From assembly GCA_035610365.1 (NCBI GenBank), contig CM069433.1:171012882-171076881 (forward strand): a stretch of 64,000 nucleotides of DNA, written 5' to 3'. This document shows, one piece after another, positions 25,054 through 38,064 of this stretch (the stretch's first letter is position 1; each line of letters begins with the position of its first letter). The notes beneath the pieces were generated by a model. The model was not told where the DNA came from. It worked only from the letters and a program-made list of their open reading frames with translations, and made no database searches. The translations under genes were made by a program, and so were the position numbers. Source of the stretch: Aquatica leii (Eukaryota > Arthropoda > Insecta > Coleoptera > Lampyridae).

Positions 25054-25600
25054 TAGAAGTAATAATATAAAATATTTAAAACAGATGTCAGCTTAGTTAT
25101 AAAGTAGAAAACTGTTCGTATGACGCATAAAGAAAATTAGAGATGGGTCGAAGTTGTTATTAGAATCTTCTCAGTAGTTGCTTCCAAGAAATAATAAAGG
25201 AATTAGAAAATTAATGCATACATTAAATTTCGTTTTAAGAACCAATTGTTTTAAATATATTACAAAATGAGTTAATACGAGGAATAAGACGTATAGTGAC
25301 TACACCCAACTCTACACTAAAAAGTTGTTGGTTCAATTTCATCAAATTTCATTCAAGGTTTTATTTTTATCTTTGAATGTGCAATGTGCCAATGTAAGCA
25401 AATTTAAAAATAGCAGTCAAATTGCTGATTCAAATTTCAACAGCAATAGTTCTAATTTGAATGAACACGAATGATATAATTATGTATGAAAATAAAATAA
25501 GTAAAATTACAAGCATATAGTGGAGGTTTATTCCATATTATTTCTCATTGTGTCATATGAAAATTCTTTATTACGAATTTCAACTAATAAACAGAACTAC

Positions 25601-27403
25601 AGTAGTTTCCCGATTATCCGAAAGTCGGGACCGAAGCCTTTTCGGATAACTGAAATTTTGGTCAATATGGAGTTTTTACTAAAAGAGGTAAAAACGTAAA
25701 ATATTTATGTAGGTACATAAATATGTATCTATTCAAAGAACAAAAAAAATATATTTGAAATAAAATACATAGTAGTTTCTATTTAAAAAAATGTACTACA
25801 ATATACGTACATTGGTATATTATTTTGGTGGTGTGAAAAAAAAATCAATCTGTTTAAATTTTGCATCCAAGCGTTTTTTTTGAAGCAATGTGTTTTCACC
25901 TTGCTAAAAGTAAAGATGTCACTTGGTGTTGTATTAAGCTGTTGCTCTACATATAAAAATGCTGTGTTTAACCAGTTTAATGCATCAAAAGCTTAAAAGT
26001 GCAAAATTTTCTTCTCTCTTTTTTCATTTCCTGCTGATTTATTATCACAAGTATTTTCATGATCCCTTTCATTAACAAGTTCAATAAAGTCAACGTCAGT
26101 TAGTTCTTTTTGTTATTTGTTGTCAAATGTTATCCACTCCTTAATTTTTTCTGGGCCAATATCTTCCCAACCATCTAAATTTCTCATCGTTTCATGAAGC
26201 GGAGCTTCTTCTTCATCATCATTGTCTACAGGAAGTTCTTCTTGGTGTATTATCTTTGCCTAAAATTTTTGTAACGTTGTACTTTTCACTTTATTCCATC
26301 CAAATAAATTACCTCTTTATATTTATTATTTTTAAACAATCCATGAGTCTTTTACCAATGTCTACTCTTTTACTCTTGGCTTTGTGGATTTGTTAATGCA
26401 CATTAAACAGGCAAGAATTGTTACCCGGTCCTTATTTTTTTTGTAGCCGGCCGCAACGCGTTCATTTCTTCCAGTTAAAGTTTTCTTTGGTAACATTTTG
26501 TAATAGAGGCCAGTTTTGTCACTATTATAAATGTGATCTGGCGTATATTCCTATACTTCTATGAGTTGCTTAAACTTTTGTTTACAATTTTCAACTTCAG
26601 TTTGATTAGCACACAATTTTTTACCGCAAATATTTAGTTAACGTACGTCGTGGCGGTTTTTTTATCTCGATAACCAGCCGTCGCTTGCTATAAATGTATC
26701 ATCAGAAGCTTCGGTTACAAGAAGATTTTCACCGATTTCAATTGCTTTTTGCTATAATATAAGGCCTGAGATTTAAATACCACGGTCGCGTTGTTGAGTA
26801 AACCATAAATACAATGTCTCGTCAATTTTATTGTATTCGCCCTGTTTCATAGAATTTTGGCTTTGATGTTGAAGATGCTAGTACACTACACCATTGTTCA
26901 ATTTTCTGTCGATTTTTTTTTCTATTTGGAAACCGTGCTTATACCTACACCATAATCTTTGGCAACACTTTTCAAGGATTTTCCTTTATGAAGCCGTTTA
27001 ATTGCAGTTAATTTTTCTTGCACAGTAACAACAACACGTTTCTGCTTTTTTATTATGTTACTCATGTTAACAGTGGCGTATTTAGAACTGAATGTTTTGT
27101 TCTAAATGTTGAGAAAAGTAATAATAATAAACCATTTACAAAGACCTTTTGTATAAAGTCCGAAAAGAACATTTTATGAAAAGAGATGACTCATGTTTGT
27201 AGACTGGAAGTATAATTGACCCTCATAAGCAGTCAAATTTTTATTAAATATTTTTGGGTTTCCCGACGTTTGCAACGAAATGACCGACCAGATGTTTCGT
27301 CTAAATTTGTTTCGCTTCTGTTTCGGCGGGTTCAAAAGTTCAGTTTGTTTCGGATAATCCGACGTTTCGGCTAGTCGGGATCCGGATAATCGGGAGGCTA
27401 CTG
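25601..27403 (-). mobile_element. Tigger-like (Tc1/mariner, pogo group) DNA transposon, complete ends
   Basis: The ends are inverted: CAGTAGTTTCCCGATTATCC at 25601 and GATAATCGGGAGGCTACTG ending at 27403. Each is flanked by TA, the target duplication of this superfamily. Length is 1,803 bp. A second inner copy of the motif (TCGGATAATCCGACG) lies near 27350. Transposase remains lie inside on the minus strand. Confidence 0.92.
25900..27066 (-). pseudogene. Tigger/jerky-type transposase, broken
   Basis: The ATG at 27066 opens with MSNIIKKQKRVVVTVQEKLT, then IKRLHKGKSLKSVAKDYGVG and ISTVSK, a CENP-B-type helix-turn-helix, and hits a stop soon after. The DDE core is readable at about 26545-26395 on the minus strand: DHIYNSDKTGLYYKMLPKKT, then TGRNERVAAGYKKNKDRVT, then ILACLMCI. 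The usual DEtGL is DKTGL here. A C-terminal string (DGWEDIGPEKIKEW) follows at about 26180. Stops and frameshifts separate the parts, so it is inactive. Confidence 0.85.
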
Positions 27404-27769
27404 TAATACATTTAGGTACTCTCTAATTTCTTCAAACTGCAAATCAAAAAACCAAATTTTATTGATAACTAATAATATTGTAGTTTTTCTTGAAAAAGAT
27501 TGGTTTTGCGATTCGTTTATAATCGATGCGTCAAAAATCAATCTAGAGAAAAATTTATGGCACAATAATCGATTTTTTTTAAATTGATTTTTTCTGAAAC
27601 TTATATATACTAAACTTAGAAATAATCATTTAGTCAAAATGAATCTACAAAGTTTGAATGAGAAATGGAAATGGTTATTTATTTAACGTGTTCCTGTGTA
27701 AATTGAACATTTTTTTTTCACGAGTAGGCATTTTTAAACCCGAGTGAAACGGGGGACGATCAAAATTGT

Positions 27770-28215
27770 GAAAAAATTGAATAGAAAACGGAGGGCTGAC
27801 GGTTTAAGTTAGCCCCGGAATTAGTTTAAATTTGATTAACAACTTAAAATTGAGTACAATTAAAAAGAATAACGGCACAATTGAGCACAAAACAGCACAT
27901 TTAGACGAGCACAAAATATAGTAAAAAAAATTGAATAGAAAAATGATGCTTATGTTAGCCCCCGGTTTTGTTTAAATTTTTTTAACAATTTGAAATTAAA
28001 TACAAAAAGAATAACGGCACAATTCAGCACAAAACAAGCACAATTGTGCCATAAGCAAACAAAGTTAAAACAACGGGGGGTTAGCGGTCAAGTTAGCCTT
28101 CGGATGTCCTTAAGTTAGTCCTTGGATTTGTTTAAATTTTATTAACAATTTAAAATTGAGAACAATTAAAAAAAATAACGTCACAATTGAGCACAAAACA
28201 AGCACATAATTTTTT
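27770..28215. repeat. Three-copy tandem repeat, unit about 150-160 bp
   Basis: Units begin near 27808 (GTTAGCCCCGGAATTAGTTT), 27955 (GTTAGCCCCCGGTTTTGTTT) and 28115 (GTTAGTCCTTGGATTTGTTT). Each continues with AAATTT...TTAACAA and ends with AATAACG(G/T)CACAATT then AGCACAAAACA. Copies are diverged. No coding. Confidence 0.8.
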
Positions 28216-29365
28216 ATTGCATAATTTTTCGTTTCAAGGTCTCCTGAATCAGAAAAATGTATTTTTGATAAAAAAAATTGTGTGTCTGTGTTTTATCTCG
28301 AGTTTTATAAAACTGATAAAGTAAAAAATTAAAAATCGAAGAAAAATATGTCTTTATTAATGAAACATTGATTTAATGATCTAATATTGTAAAATGTCTA
28401 TTAGTCTATTAATTAGCTCGGAAGATAATGTGTTTAATAAATCTTTTTTTCACAAATGGAGAAGTGTCTAGTCAACTTTCTTTTTAGCAGTTTAGTAGAA
28501 AAATTCTGGCTTTGATATCGACGTCAGTTTGAATCTATGATGTTAGAATATTATAAAAATGATCGTTCATACGTGTCAATCAAACTCTGAATTACTGCTT
28601 TTTGGTTTCTTTAAGTATAATTTGTAGTTTTAAACAATATTTTACAAAAATTTTTGAGCAGTTTACATCATAGAGCATTTAAAGATTTAGTTTTTAGATC
28701 TTCTAAGTTAAAAACGCAAGCTAACATATTTTTGAATTTTAAAAAAATTTGAGTTTAAATGATCTCTAAATATGTTATGCTCTTCTCAGCAATTTTTGTA
28801 ACTGTAAGTACAACGTATTATAAAAAAACACGCATTTTGACTTTGCAGTCTCATTAACTATATTTAGCAGGTTGTTAGTGGTTGTAATCATAGATATTTT
28901 ACAACATTGATTTATAGAATTAGAGTAGTAGTAGTAGCGTTTTTATTCGACGCAATCTAATGTTGGATTTATGTTTTAGCAGTTTACGTTTCGAATTGTG
29001 TGTGCTTCTGATATAATTTAAAAGTAAGTAATTGTCATTTTTGTTAGCGTCTTTACTTAAACAATGTACTATAACACAACTTGATATTTACTAAATTTGT
29101 GGGTCTTGTTTTGCTTCTGTAATAAAATAAACTTAAATTTGTTGAAAATTATTTATAACCAAAGACTTTTTGGCGGGATTTAAAAAAATATTAGGTGCCA
29201 ACTATTGGATACAAAGTCAAACCAAATCTATTCATTGGCACTAGTGCCCATAACTGGTTTCAATAGATGAATTTACGAAAACCTAATTATTGGCACTACC
29301 GTTAAATAAGAAATCTTTGTAATCGTATTTTTATCAGTTTAGTAAATAATACGAGCATTTTAAGA
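28216..29365. other. No gene recognised; upstream flank of pogo-like element
   Basis: AT-rich. Near 29190-29310 there are repeated TTGGCACTA/TATTGGCACTA strings that could belong to the end region of the pogo-like element that follows. No matching partner was found beyond 44.8 kb. Confidence 0.35.
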
Positions 29366-29927
29366 ATGCCTAAAGTTAAGAAACAATATACTGAAAATAT
29401 GATACAAAAAGCAGTACAAGAAATTCGGCGTGGAGCAGCCAAAAAAACGGTTTCCAGAAAATATCGAATTCCCCGCTCTACCTTACAGTTTCGCCTGGGT
29501 CTAAAGTTTAAAAAGGTTCGTCATGGTCCAAACACTTATTTAACAGAGATCCAAGAACATACTTTAGTTATTTGGATCTTAGACAGTCATTAAAAGGGTT
29601 TTCCAATAAGAAAAGAAGATATTAGTGCTGCAGTAAAATCATTTTTAGATGAAAACTCCAGATATACTTCATTTTTAAATAACATACCTGGTTCTCATTG
29701 GTTTGCAAATTTTTTAAAACGACTTCCAATTCTTACAACTCGAACACCAGAGGCTGTCACAAAAGCTAGTGGAGATGTGTCTAAAAAAGATGTAAACATT
29801 TGATTTCAAAATATTGAAAACTAGCTTGAGATGAAACATGTTTTCAGTTGTGCCCTAAAACTGGAAAAGTAATAGCTTCTAGCGCTGCTAAAAACGTGTA
29901 CGAAACAGAACATGGTGAAGGAAAAGC
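29366..29927 (+). pseudogene. pogo-like transposase, 5' part, split by element A
   Basis: MPKVKKQYTENMIQKAVQEI, then RRGAAKKTVSRKYRIPRSTL, is a psq/CENP-B-type DNA-binding start. In-frame stop codons at 29591 and 29803 interrupt it. The frame continues with SFLNNIPGSHWFANFLKRLP and TRTPEAVTKASGDVSKKDV. The catalytic block DETCFQLCPKTGKV begins near 29831, after an apparent small deletion (the usual R-I-F-N-G before DE is missing). Coding ends at GEGKA exactly where element A begins. It resumes at 44556. Confidence 0.85.
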
Positions 29928-30413
29928 CCCAGCAAACACTAAATAATGGATCAGTAGTGGTAAATTATACGGTAGCCATCACTCAATTTGCTGGGCCATT
30001 GCAGGCATGCATTACTGGTTCCGTATCCCCGTGTCTTGCTGGCCGTTATCAGGGCCATTGGTAGTTTGCCAATACTGACCCGGTAATGACCTAGCACCAT
30101 ACAAATACTGGAATACTGTTTATAACCATTATAGTGCCTGTACATAATAAAGGATATTCTGCCACTAGAAACCCATTAATAAATTGAACTGCTCTTATCT
30201 TAGGCATCACCCCAGAAAACTAAAATTATCAAAATAACACAAGTACAATAATATAATTTTGATTTTATATAAAATAATCAGGTTCGTAAACGTAATAAAA
30301 AAATAGTTTATATTAAAAAAAAAATACGAATATAATGTAAATATTGGATATTCGTACTAAAGCATTGAAATAAAAGCTGAAAAGTGACATGTATAATACA
30401 CATTTAATAATAA

Positions 30414-31876
30414 CTAAATACATTTTGGTTTAGATCGCTTTACGCGTCCACTTTCTCGATCTGGAGCACTACGTAACCAGACTTTGATCACTCCTTCAAC
30501 TTCGAGTTGGGTAGCACTTTTACTTAATGGATTTTTTCTTTCCGCGACTAAAAAAATTAATTGGTGCTAAAATACCTTACATAATGCGTCTTACTTAAGA
30601 ATTTAACGCAATTGAGCTCGTAGTGATCAAATTAATCAATAATCTTTTAAATGTATAAGAGAAATTAAATAATTATAATTGTAAGTTAACTTATATTTAT
30701 AAGAATGACTCGAGAAAAATTAAATTTCAGTGATTTAGAATTGATCGTTACTTGAATGGAATTATACACAACCAGTACTAACTTAATAACGTTTTTCAAT
30801 TTACTGAAGTTGTTTTTATTTCTTCCCGACCAATTATATGTAAGGGATACGTCATGTGCAACAATCCTTGCTAAAATTCTTCTTGTTGTGTCGATTACGT
30901 CTTTTCCACCTAGACTTTGCAAGGTTGTACTCTACAATAATAATGTTAACATGCTAAATCTAAGCTATTTAAAAGTAAATATACCAAAGCATTTAAGAAG
31001 TCAGCATTTTCTCAATTCCTGTTTAGGTTTTCCAAGTCTTCTGAAGATGTAGCAGGTAACACGTCTAATTCAGCACTTGGTTGTAAAGTGTCATCACCAA
31101 TATTACTATTTTGTACAAGTCCTGTTAAATACTGAACGTCCCTAGAAATTCCATACACAGCTTATATTAGTTCTCTTAATAAATCTAAAAATGATTCATA
31201 AACAAAACATACGTTTACATTATATAGGTATTTCATACTTTCGTTAACTTTGCAATTATAGCAAGTTTGTTGAGGTGGTAAATGTTTACTACTGACAGAG
31301 GCACTTATAGTCAGACTACTGTCACTCCCAGCAGGTGACATTTGCGGAGTATCCAAGTCTGCTAAATGCTTGATACTTTTGTTTAAAATGGGTTTGTTCG
31401 CAACTACTGTATCAATAGTCACATTAGGTGGAACTGGTATTTCTTTATCATCGCCTGAAGATATATGTTCCACGAAATCCTGCAGTTGACGAGTTTTGGG
31501 TTGACGTTTGCGACGTTTCATCATCCTCATCAGTTTGAGATACAGATGATTGATTCTCAAGCAGTTTTAATTTAGCAACAGCTCGCTGATAATTATCTGA
31601 AATCATTTAAAGGTGTAGACAGATATATGTCATCTGATATAAATAAATTACTTACCCGATTTGTACTTAATAGCAACTATGCTTAACCCACATCTACTAA
31701 TATCGGGTGATACATGATCTACCATAGCCTTAACTCTTTCAGAATCCTTGTAATAATAATTTGGCCAATAACATTAATATTTGCTGTTTTTGTGTGTCAA
31801 CCACAAGCTGGACACTACAGCCATCGGGACAGTATCATCTTCCCACTCTTCCGTAAACTCTACTACTACATAATGC
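30414..31876 (-). pseudogene. DUF4806-type protein gene of element A
   Basis: Spliced, minus strand. Exon 31876-31656 starts after TTGTTACAG and reads HYVVVEFTEEWEDDTVPMAV, then a TAA, then CYWPNYYYKDSERVKAM, ending at a GTAAG donor. Exon 31596 onward reads DNYQRAVAKLKLLENQSS and shifts frame before KTRQLQDFVEHISSGDDKEI. An exon near 30916-30753 carries SLGGKDVIDTTRRILARIVA and LTYNWSGRNKNNFSKL, the core of DUF4806. The last exon, 30547-30414, reads AERKNPLSKSATQLEVEGVI, then KVWLRSAPDRESGR, and stops. Exon phases join (split GTC codon at 30753/30547). The function of DUF4806 proteins is unknown. The N-terminal VxF...CYWP part often precedes DUF4806 in insect sequences. Confidence 0.75.
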
Positions 31877-31943
31877 CTGTAACAAAGATGTAATTATATT
31901 TAAATACGTAATATCGTAATCACTTACAATGACATAATATAAA

Positions 31944-34140
31944 TCATAAGTAATGTAAAATTGGAGCTACGACATAATTTGCCTTATATGGCAATAAAAT
32001 TCCTTTATGTGCAAATGATTCGATAGAATATTGTACATCATTATTTTCTTCAATCGTAACTTCATACATGTTTAAAATATTAGAGTTTGTTGGATACACT
32101 GCAAAAGGTTTATTAATTTTCAATTTATGTAAAACGATGATAATTTTATTATCGGTTGTGTTTCTAACAAAACAATTTATTCTTATAGTTTCTTTATTTT
32201 TCAAGAAGACACAGTTATTTCCATTGCCTCTTGATATTAAACAATCCTTTAATTGCAGTTTACTATAAAATTTTTTGAAATCTCATCATCTGTATGAGTA
32301 ATTGTTCTTTTCAGATTACAATTAACTGTGGTTTGCACTGGATTTATTCTTTCATCTTCATTTATTCTTCGTACCACCTGCTGTAAAGGTAAATTTGATT
32401 TTCGAAGCATCTTTTTTAACTTCCCTAGATAGTTTTCAAACTCAAAGCAGTTAATATCATTTAAACTTCCTGCAAGCTTTGCATCATCAACAATATGGAT
32501 TAGGGCATGAGCATTATATACTACAAAATCTTTGCCATAAATTTTTGAAGCATGTTTTACAAACAGCTTTAATAAATTGTTGGCGTAAGTGTTGAATTGT
32601 TGATTTAATGAACTACTTAACAATATAATAATAGCGAACTTTAATAATAAAAAGTTACTATAAATATGTTTTGGTAGCATATCAATTAGTAAAACCGGGC
32701 CAACATATAACAGAAACTGCCGGAATTCTGTAGCTTTCCAGTGTTCTAAGTTACTTAAAGATCTAGGCTTCCTATTAAATTCTACGGGCCAAAATTTTTG
32801 CATATACTTTATTTGTTTATCGATATTTAGTATATTAGCACGCGTAATTCGGTATAGACGACTTTGCATCTCTCCATAAGAATAGTAATTTTCGTACTAT
32901 ACCGAGACAAACACAATGCATGTAATCTATCGGAAAATGATACCAAGCCAATATTAATTTGTGATAAGGGAGTACTACCCTTATGATGTTCTAAATTTGT
33001 TTTCAACTCAAAACTTCTATCAGTACGCAGAGGCGCTGAGAAATCCATATGTCATTCGTTCGTTAACGTTCTCGCCTTTTGCAGTGCATTTATCGCATCC
33101 ATAATAGCCATTATGACATTTAATGTTTTTAATGTATGCCCGTGCTGGAGCATCACAACAAAATGATTTAACCACTACTTTAACTATGTTATTATTAATT
33201 AAAATACCATTCTTTATGCAATTTAATAATTCATCTACAAACTCGTCAAGATATTCATTTAAAGGAGGTTTAGAATCACCACAAAAAATAGCAACAGGAA
33301 AAGGATCTTTAACCAATTAGTGTTTGACTTTACATAAAATAGGCCAGAATGATTCTTTTGTACTTCTATAGATTGGTATACCATTTATATTAAAGCTTAA
33401 ATTAAAACAATCAAACAAATTGTCACATTTAATTAATTCTTCTGCTATGTTATATAATCTCTTTTCTAATCCAAAGTAATAAAAAAAACCAGAACCCATA
33501 GTAATTACATCATTAATTTTTGGTGTGTGTAATAATGTTCTGGCATCAGTTGGTAAATTACTTATACATGGACTTGTTTTAAACCAATGTAATAATTCTG
33601 TTAGAGCTGTGTGTCAAATTGTTTTTTAAAGCCCACCCTCTTAAAAAAATTTCTGATTCATTTTGGTTAATTGTTACATTAGTGGTTAAATCATTAGTAG
33701 TAACATTCAATGCCAAGTCATTATTTCCATTAATATCGATTGTATTATAATTAACTGGTGGGTTGTTAGATTCAAACGTTACTGTATCATCTTTAAGAAA
33801 ATCGTTGTTAGTTTTGCACTCAATCGAGTTCTCCTTTTCAATATAAATACGACTTCCGTGTCTGTCTGGAATTGATGCATGAGCTGCAAATTCCTTACAT
33901 GAGGTTACAGTAGAGTTTGAATGTGTTTGTCGATTAGAACTTTCAGAATTTATACATATACGATTCTCCAGATAAATTAAGTTTATAGTATCTGCAACAT
34001 TCTTTTTTATAACTCTCTGTTGATGTCTTTTACTGAATTTCTTAAATGGTATGTTTAATGAAAACAAAAGCTGCATCACGCTAAATACTACAAATGTGAA
34101 GTTAATTGTACATAAATTCAAAAAATAAACTAGGTACTTA
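31944..34140 (-). pseudogene. EnSpm/CACTA-like transposase of element A
   Basis: Minus strand, many breaks. In order: FKKFSKRHQQRVIKKNVADT (about 34040), LRGWALKNNLTHS with a frameshift near 33615, then LPTDARTLLHTPKI, NGIPIYRSTKESFWPILC, a TAA at 33317, VAIFCGDSKPPLNEYLDEFV, CCDAPARAYIKNIKCHNGYY with paired cysteines CDKC, a frameshift near 33040, SAPLRTDRSFELKTNLEHHK, a PIDYMHCVCLG block in a shifted frame, KPRSLSNLEHWKATEFRQFL (about 32755), IHIVDDAKLAGSLNDINCFE then LGKLKKML (the DUF4218-like part), and a C-terminal exon at 32204-31944 ending LLPYKANYVVAPILHYL. The block order matches a transposase family widespread in insects that I associate with EnSpm/CACTA. At least four frameshifts or stops make it inactive. 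Confidence 0.7.
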
Positions 34141-34523
34141 CATGTTTCTTGGAGTTAAAACTGCATTGGAATCTGACCCAGTAAGGAAAATTGCGCATTA
34201 GATGCGTAACCGATGCATTGAAATCTTGGCGGGAAACGTTTCTAAAACGTCATCCAATACGTTTCTGAAACCATGAAACGTTGCATGGTTACGTAACAGA
34301 CCCGCAGCGACGAAACGTTTCATAGAAGTAGAAATTCTGCAACCATGATATGTTAGAATAGGTTGCATTATTTGAGTTTTTTATAGAGAAACATGGGGGG
34401 AAAAGTCAACACAATAAAAATGTTTAATATATGTATATTTAACACATACAAAATAGGTAGCAAAAGGAACCAATAAAACTATAAACAAACATGAAAAAGG
34501 TGTATGTATATAATTCAATGCCA

Positions 34524-34869
34524 TTAAGTTACATTTTTCTTTAAATGTCGTTTCAAGCGTAATCCAGCACCACGAAACCAGTCGCTCACAGCACTTTTAA
34601 ATATCTCATTTCGAAGATCCTCATAATTAGATTGCACTGATTTTAGAAAGAATTCAACCAATATAGAATTTCTAGAAAAAACTAAAAGCAAACGAGTTTA
34701 CCTTTTATAGTAGAAAGCACAGCACGGCAGTGCCGTCTACCTATAAATTATCCTTCTGTCCTTTGTAGGAACACGTTGTTGCGAATTCGACACCAAACAC
34801 CTCGGGCATTATTTGAAAAATTGTGTCCCTCTCGCTGTTGGAAACAAAATATTGTCTCAGTTCATGTAC
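34524..34869 (-). pseudogene. DUF4806-type gene of element B, C-terminal exons
   Basis: After a good acceptor (TTTGTTGCAG, exon start 34869) the frame reads VHELRQYFVSNSERDTIFQI, then MPEVFGVEFATTCSYKGQKD, the DUF4806 core with its S-x-K/W-G motif. A second exon (34671-34524) reads NSILVEFFLKSVQSNYEDLR, then SAVSDWFRGAGLRLKRHLKK, and stops; the W-(F/L)-R-x-A-x-x-R end is shared with the copy in element A. The exon junction is not clean because a TAG precedes the apparent donor, so this is likely decayed. The N-terminal part probably lies 9 kb away at 43721-43924. Confidence 0.6.
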
Positions 34870-35079
34870 CTGCAACAAAGAAAAACACTATGAAAGACAG
34901 AAATATTTGAAGTTTTCTTAATATCTATAACTCAAAAGGGCGAAGTTCAGATAGGTTTAACAAACCATCTGTTCTTCCACTTCACCCCGAAAATACAATA
35001 AAATAAGCTTAAAAAAATGAAATGGTGAGTAACATCAAGGTCTATCATTATAATGTGTTAATAAATGCAAAAATAAAAG

Positions 35080-36546
35080 TTATAAATTCTGTTTACTATA
35101 CAAAATGTAATGAACATGCTTTTTAAAACAGTTTTGTGTCATTAGTTTTAAGTTTTCAGGTAACGCATTATACGTATGTGAAATATTATATGTAAATGAT
35201 CGTTTAAAAAAACTTGTTTTATGTGCTGCTGTAGTTAACAGTTGCTTACTGCGTATATTAACATTATGCACTTCGTGTCTAAACGTAATTTTATTATATA
35301 AATATGATGGAGTTTTAGACGAAATTATTTTGTCGAATAAGCAAGTAGCATGTAGGATCCTCCGATTTTTCATATTTAACCAATTAAGACTAAATAGTTT
35401 GTGCGAAATATGTTGATATTTACGAATACCAAAGATTAGACGAAGACATGAGTTTTGCATGCGTTGAATTCGTTTGACATCTGTTTCATCTAAACAAGGG
35501 CCGTAAATACTATCACAGTAGTTAAACTGAGACAGTACTAACGACTCACAAAGCATTATTCGAATTTTTCGACTTATACTAAATCTATTATTAGAAATTA
35601 CCCGTAGCTGTGCGTAAGATTTTTGAATTACCACAGATATATGTTTATTAAACCGGAGATTAGAATCAATCCACAGACCAAGATTTTTTGCGACTTCCAC
35701 AATAGGTAGCATAGTGTCGTTAACTTTAATAAACAAACTTGGCAAAACATCGTTTCTCAATTTTACTCTACCAAATAACATCACTGAGCATTTTTTTGTA
35801 TTTATCGTTAAATTATGTTCCTTAGAATATTTTAGTAAATTGCGAATATCATTGTTAACAGTTTTGATTGCAACATCACTATATGCACGATCAAAAGCAA
35901 ATAAAAGTTGCGTGTCATCCGCGTACAGATGGTACTCACAATGTTTTAAAGAACTTTTTAAATTTAAAGTATAAATTGTATATAATAAAGGTCCAAGTAT
36001 TGATCCTTGAGGTACACCTGATACTATAGGTAGAGGAAGCGATATAGAATTAGGCAAAATTACAGTTTGATTACGATTTTTTAAATAATTATTAACTAAT
36101 TCTACAGCGCTACCACTAAAACCAATAAATTTTAATATAGATACTAACACATTGTGACACAACGTATCAAATGCTCTCGAATAATCAATCATTACAAGCA
36201 GACATAATTTATTGTTATCAACATTTCTTATTATGGTATCAGTAATGTTTAGAAGTGCTGTTGTACAGCTATGATTAGGTCTAAAACCAGATTGTAATTC
36301 TGGTAATATAGCATGAAGATTTATAAAATTAAGCATTTGTTCGGCCATTATTTTTTCTAATATTTTAGAAAAGCACGGGAGAAGGCTTATAGGGCGAAGG
36401 TCTTTAAATTCTTTAGGATCTTTAACTTTGGGCAGAGGAATAACATTAGCATTTTTCCACAATTCAAAAAACACGCTTTTTAGTAAACAAAAGTTAATAA
36501 TATGAGTGATAAAAGGAATTATAAAGGGACAACACAATTGTATCAT
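35080..36546 (-). pseudogene. LINE ORF2, reverse transcriptase part
   Basis: 488 residues open. LRPISLLPCFSKILEKIM (residues 50-67) is the RT start, DYSRAFDTL (121-129) carries the first catalytic aspartate, GVPQGSILGPLLYTIY (177-192) follows, and YADD at 208-211 is the catalytic core. The thumb and C-terminal region have NYCDSIYG and RIQRMQNSCLRLIFG. The RT is intact, but it is separated from the endonuclease part by frameshifts near 36625 and at an A run near 36815. It would reverse-transcribe LINE RNA at the nicked target. Confidence 0.93.
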
Positions 36547-36800
36547 TTTAATATTGATGCCATCTGATCCATACGCATTTGACCGAATACTAGAAATTAT
36601 ACGTAGAATTTCAGTATTACCAAAGATTACTTACAGGTCGAAAGGTAAACTTATAGCTAAAGTATTTAAATGTATTGTTAGTATAAAATTTGATTAAATC
36701 AGTATTTACGTTAGACATGCAAGTGCTAAGTGGATATATAAAAGATTGGTTGATTTTATCTGCATCTAATAAATTTGTGGGAATTTCAGATGAAGTTTTT

Positions 36801-37922
36801 TTATTGTAAACGTTCATTTTTTTTTAATTCTTTCCAAACAGCAGATACGTTACCACCATTTTTTTGAAGTTTGAATTCAAAATAAGCTTTTTTTTCACTG
36901 CGTATTGAAAAGTTAGTTAAATTACGTAGCGTTTTATAGTAATCCCAGTGCGCAGTACTCCGAGTTTTTTTAAACCTTTTCAATGCTTTATCTCTAAGAG
37001 ACATCATTAACTTAAGATTATCAGTTAACCAAGGAGCATAAGGTTTAGAAATTCTTATAGTTTTAATTGCAGCATGTCTATCCCAAATGGAGATAATATT
37101 ACTATTAAAAAACTTCACTTTGTCATTTATATTATCTATTTGATAAATATTACGCCATGGAATAGACTGTAATTCGCTATAAAAATGATTATAATTAACT
37201 TTATTAAAATCTCTAAATGAGAAACAAATTGATTTATTTGCTACTGAGTAGGAAACATCAACTTCACAATAAATTAAATGATGATCTGAAATGTGATGCA
37301 TACTTATCACATCTGAAACAATAATCTGCTTATTCGTTGGAACTAATATAAGATCAATTAATGTAGAACTATTTCTAGTAACACGTGTAGGTTTATCAAT
37401 AATTTGTTTATACCCGATCGAGTCAATTAAAGAACAAAATTGTAAAGTGTATAAATCGTTAAACTTGAATAAATCGATGTTGAAATCGCCTAAGCAGAGT
37501 ACATCTTCAAATTTAGATGTTACTAAAGCTAATGAATCTTCGAATGCCTCCAAAAACTCAGCGCATGCAAACTCATGTCTTCTATAAACGGTTTCAATAA
37601 TCACAACCGAGTTACTACAATTTAAACTCACCCAAATTTGCTCAATTGCATTGGTATTGCTTGTTACATCTAACACTGAATAAGGGAAATTATTTTTAAT
37701 GTAAAGCCCTACACCTCCACCTCTGGTCATTGTAATACGGTCCTTTCGTACAAACTTATAACCAGGAATATTGACTGAATCACTACTTATCGAGCACGTA
37801 AGCCAAGTTTCAGTTACTCCAATAATATCAAATTTTTCTATTAATAAATATTCCTTAAAATCAGAAAATTTAGATATAAGTGATTGTACATTTAAATGAG
37901 CAACCTTGATTCGATTACACAT
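36801..37922 (-). pseudogene. LINE ORF2, endonuclease part
   Basis: The ATG at 37922 ([20 protein letters not shown]) begins an APE-type endonuclease: HLNVQSL with catalytic Asn, GVTETWL with catalytic Glu, GGGVGLYIKN, LGDFNIDLFKF with Asp/Asn, and ISDHHLIYCEV with the Asp-His pair. These positions match the family. The frame ends at a run of nine A near 36815 and continues in another frame (to 36617), then shifts again to the RT part. One or both shifts could be real decay or homopolymer errors. Confidence 0.93.
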
Positions 37923-37962
37923 TACAAAAGAAACACAATAATAATCGTCTTATCATTACAAA

Positions 37963-38064
<102 letters not shown>

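Noticed and set aside
29951-30145. Minus-strand open frame of 64 residues
   Set aside because: It lies in the subterminal region of element A, has no family motif and is explained by terminal repeats.
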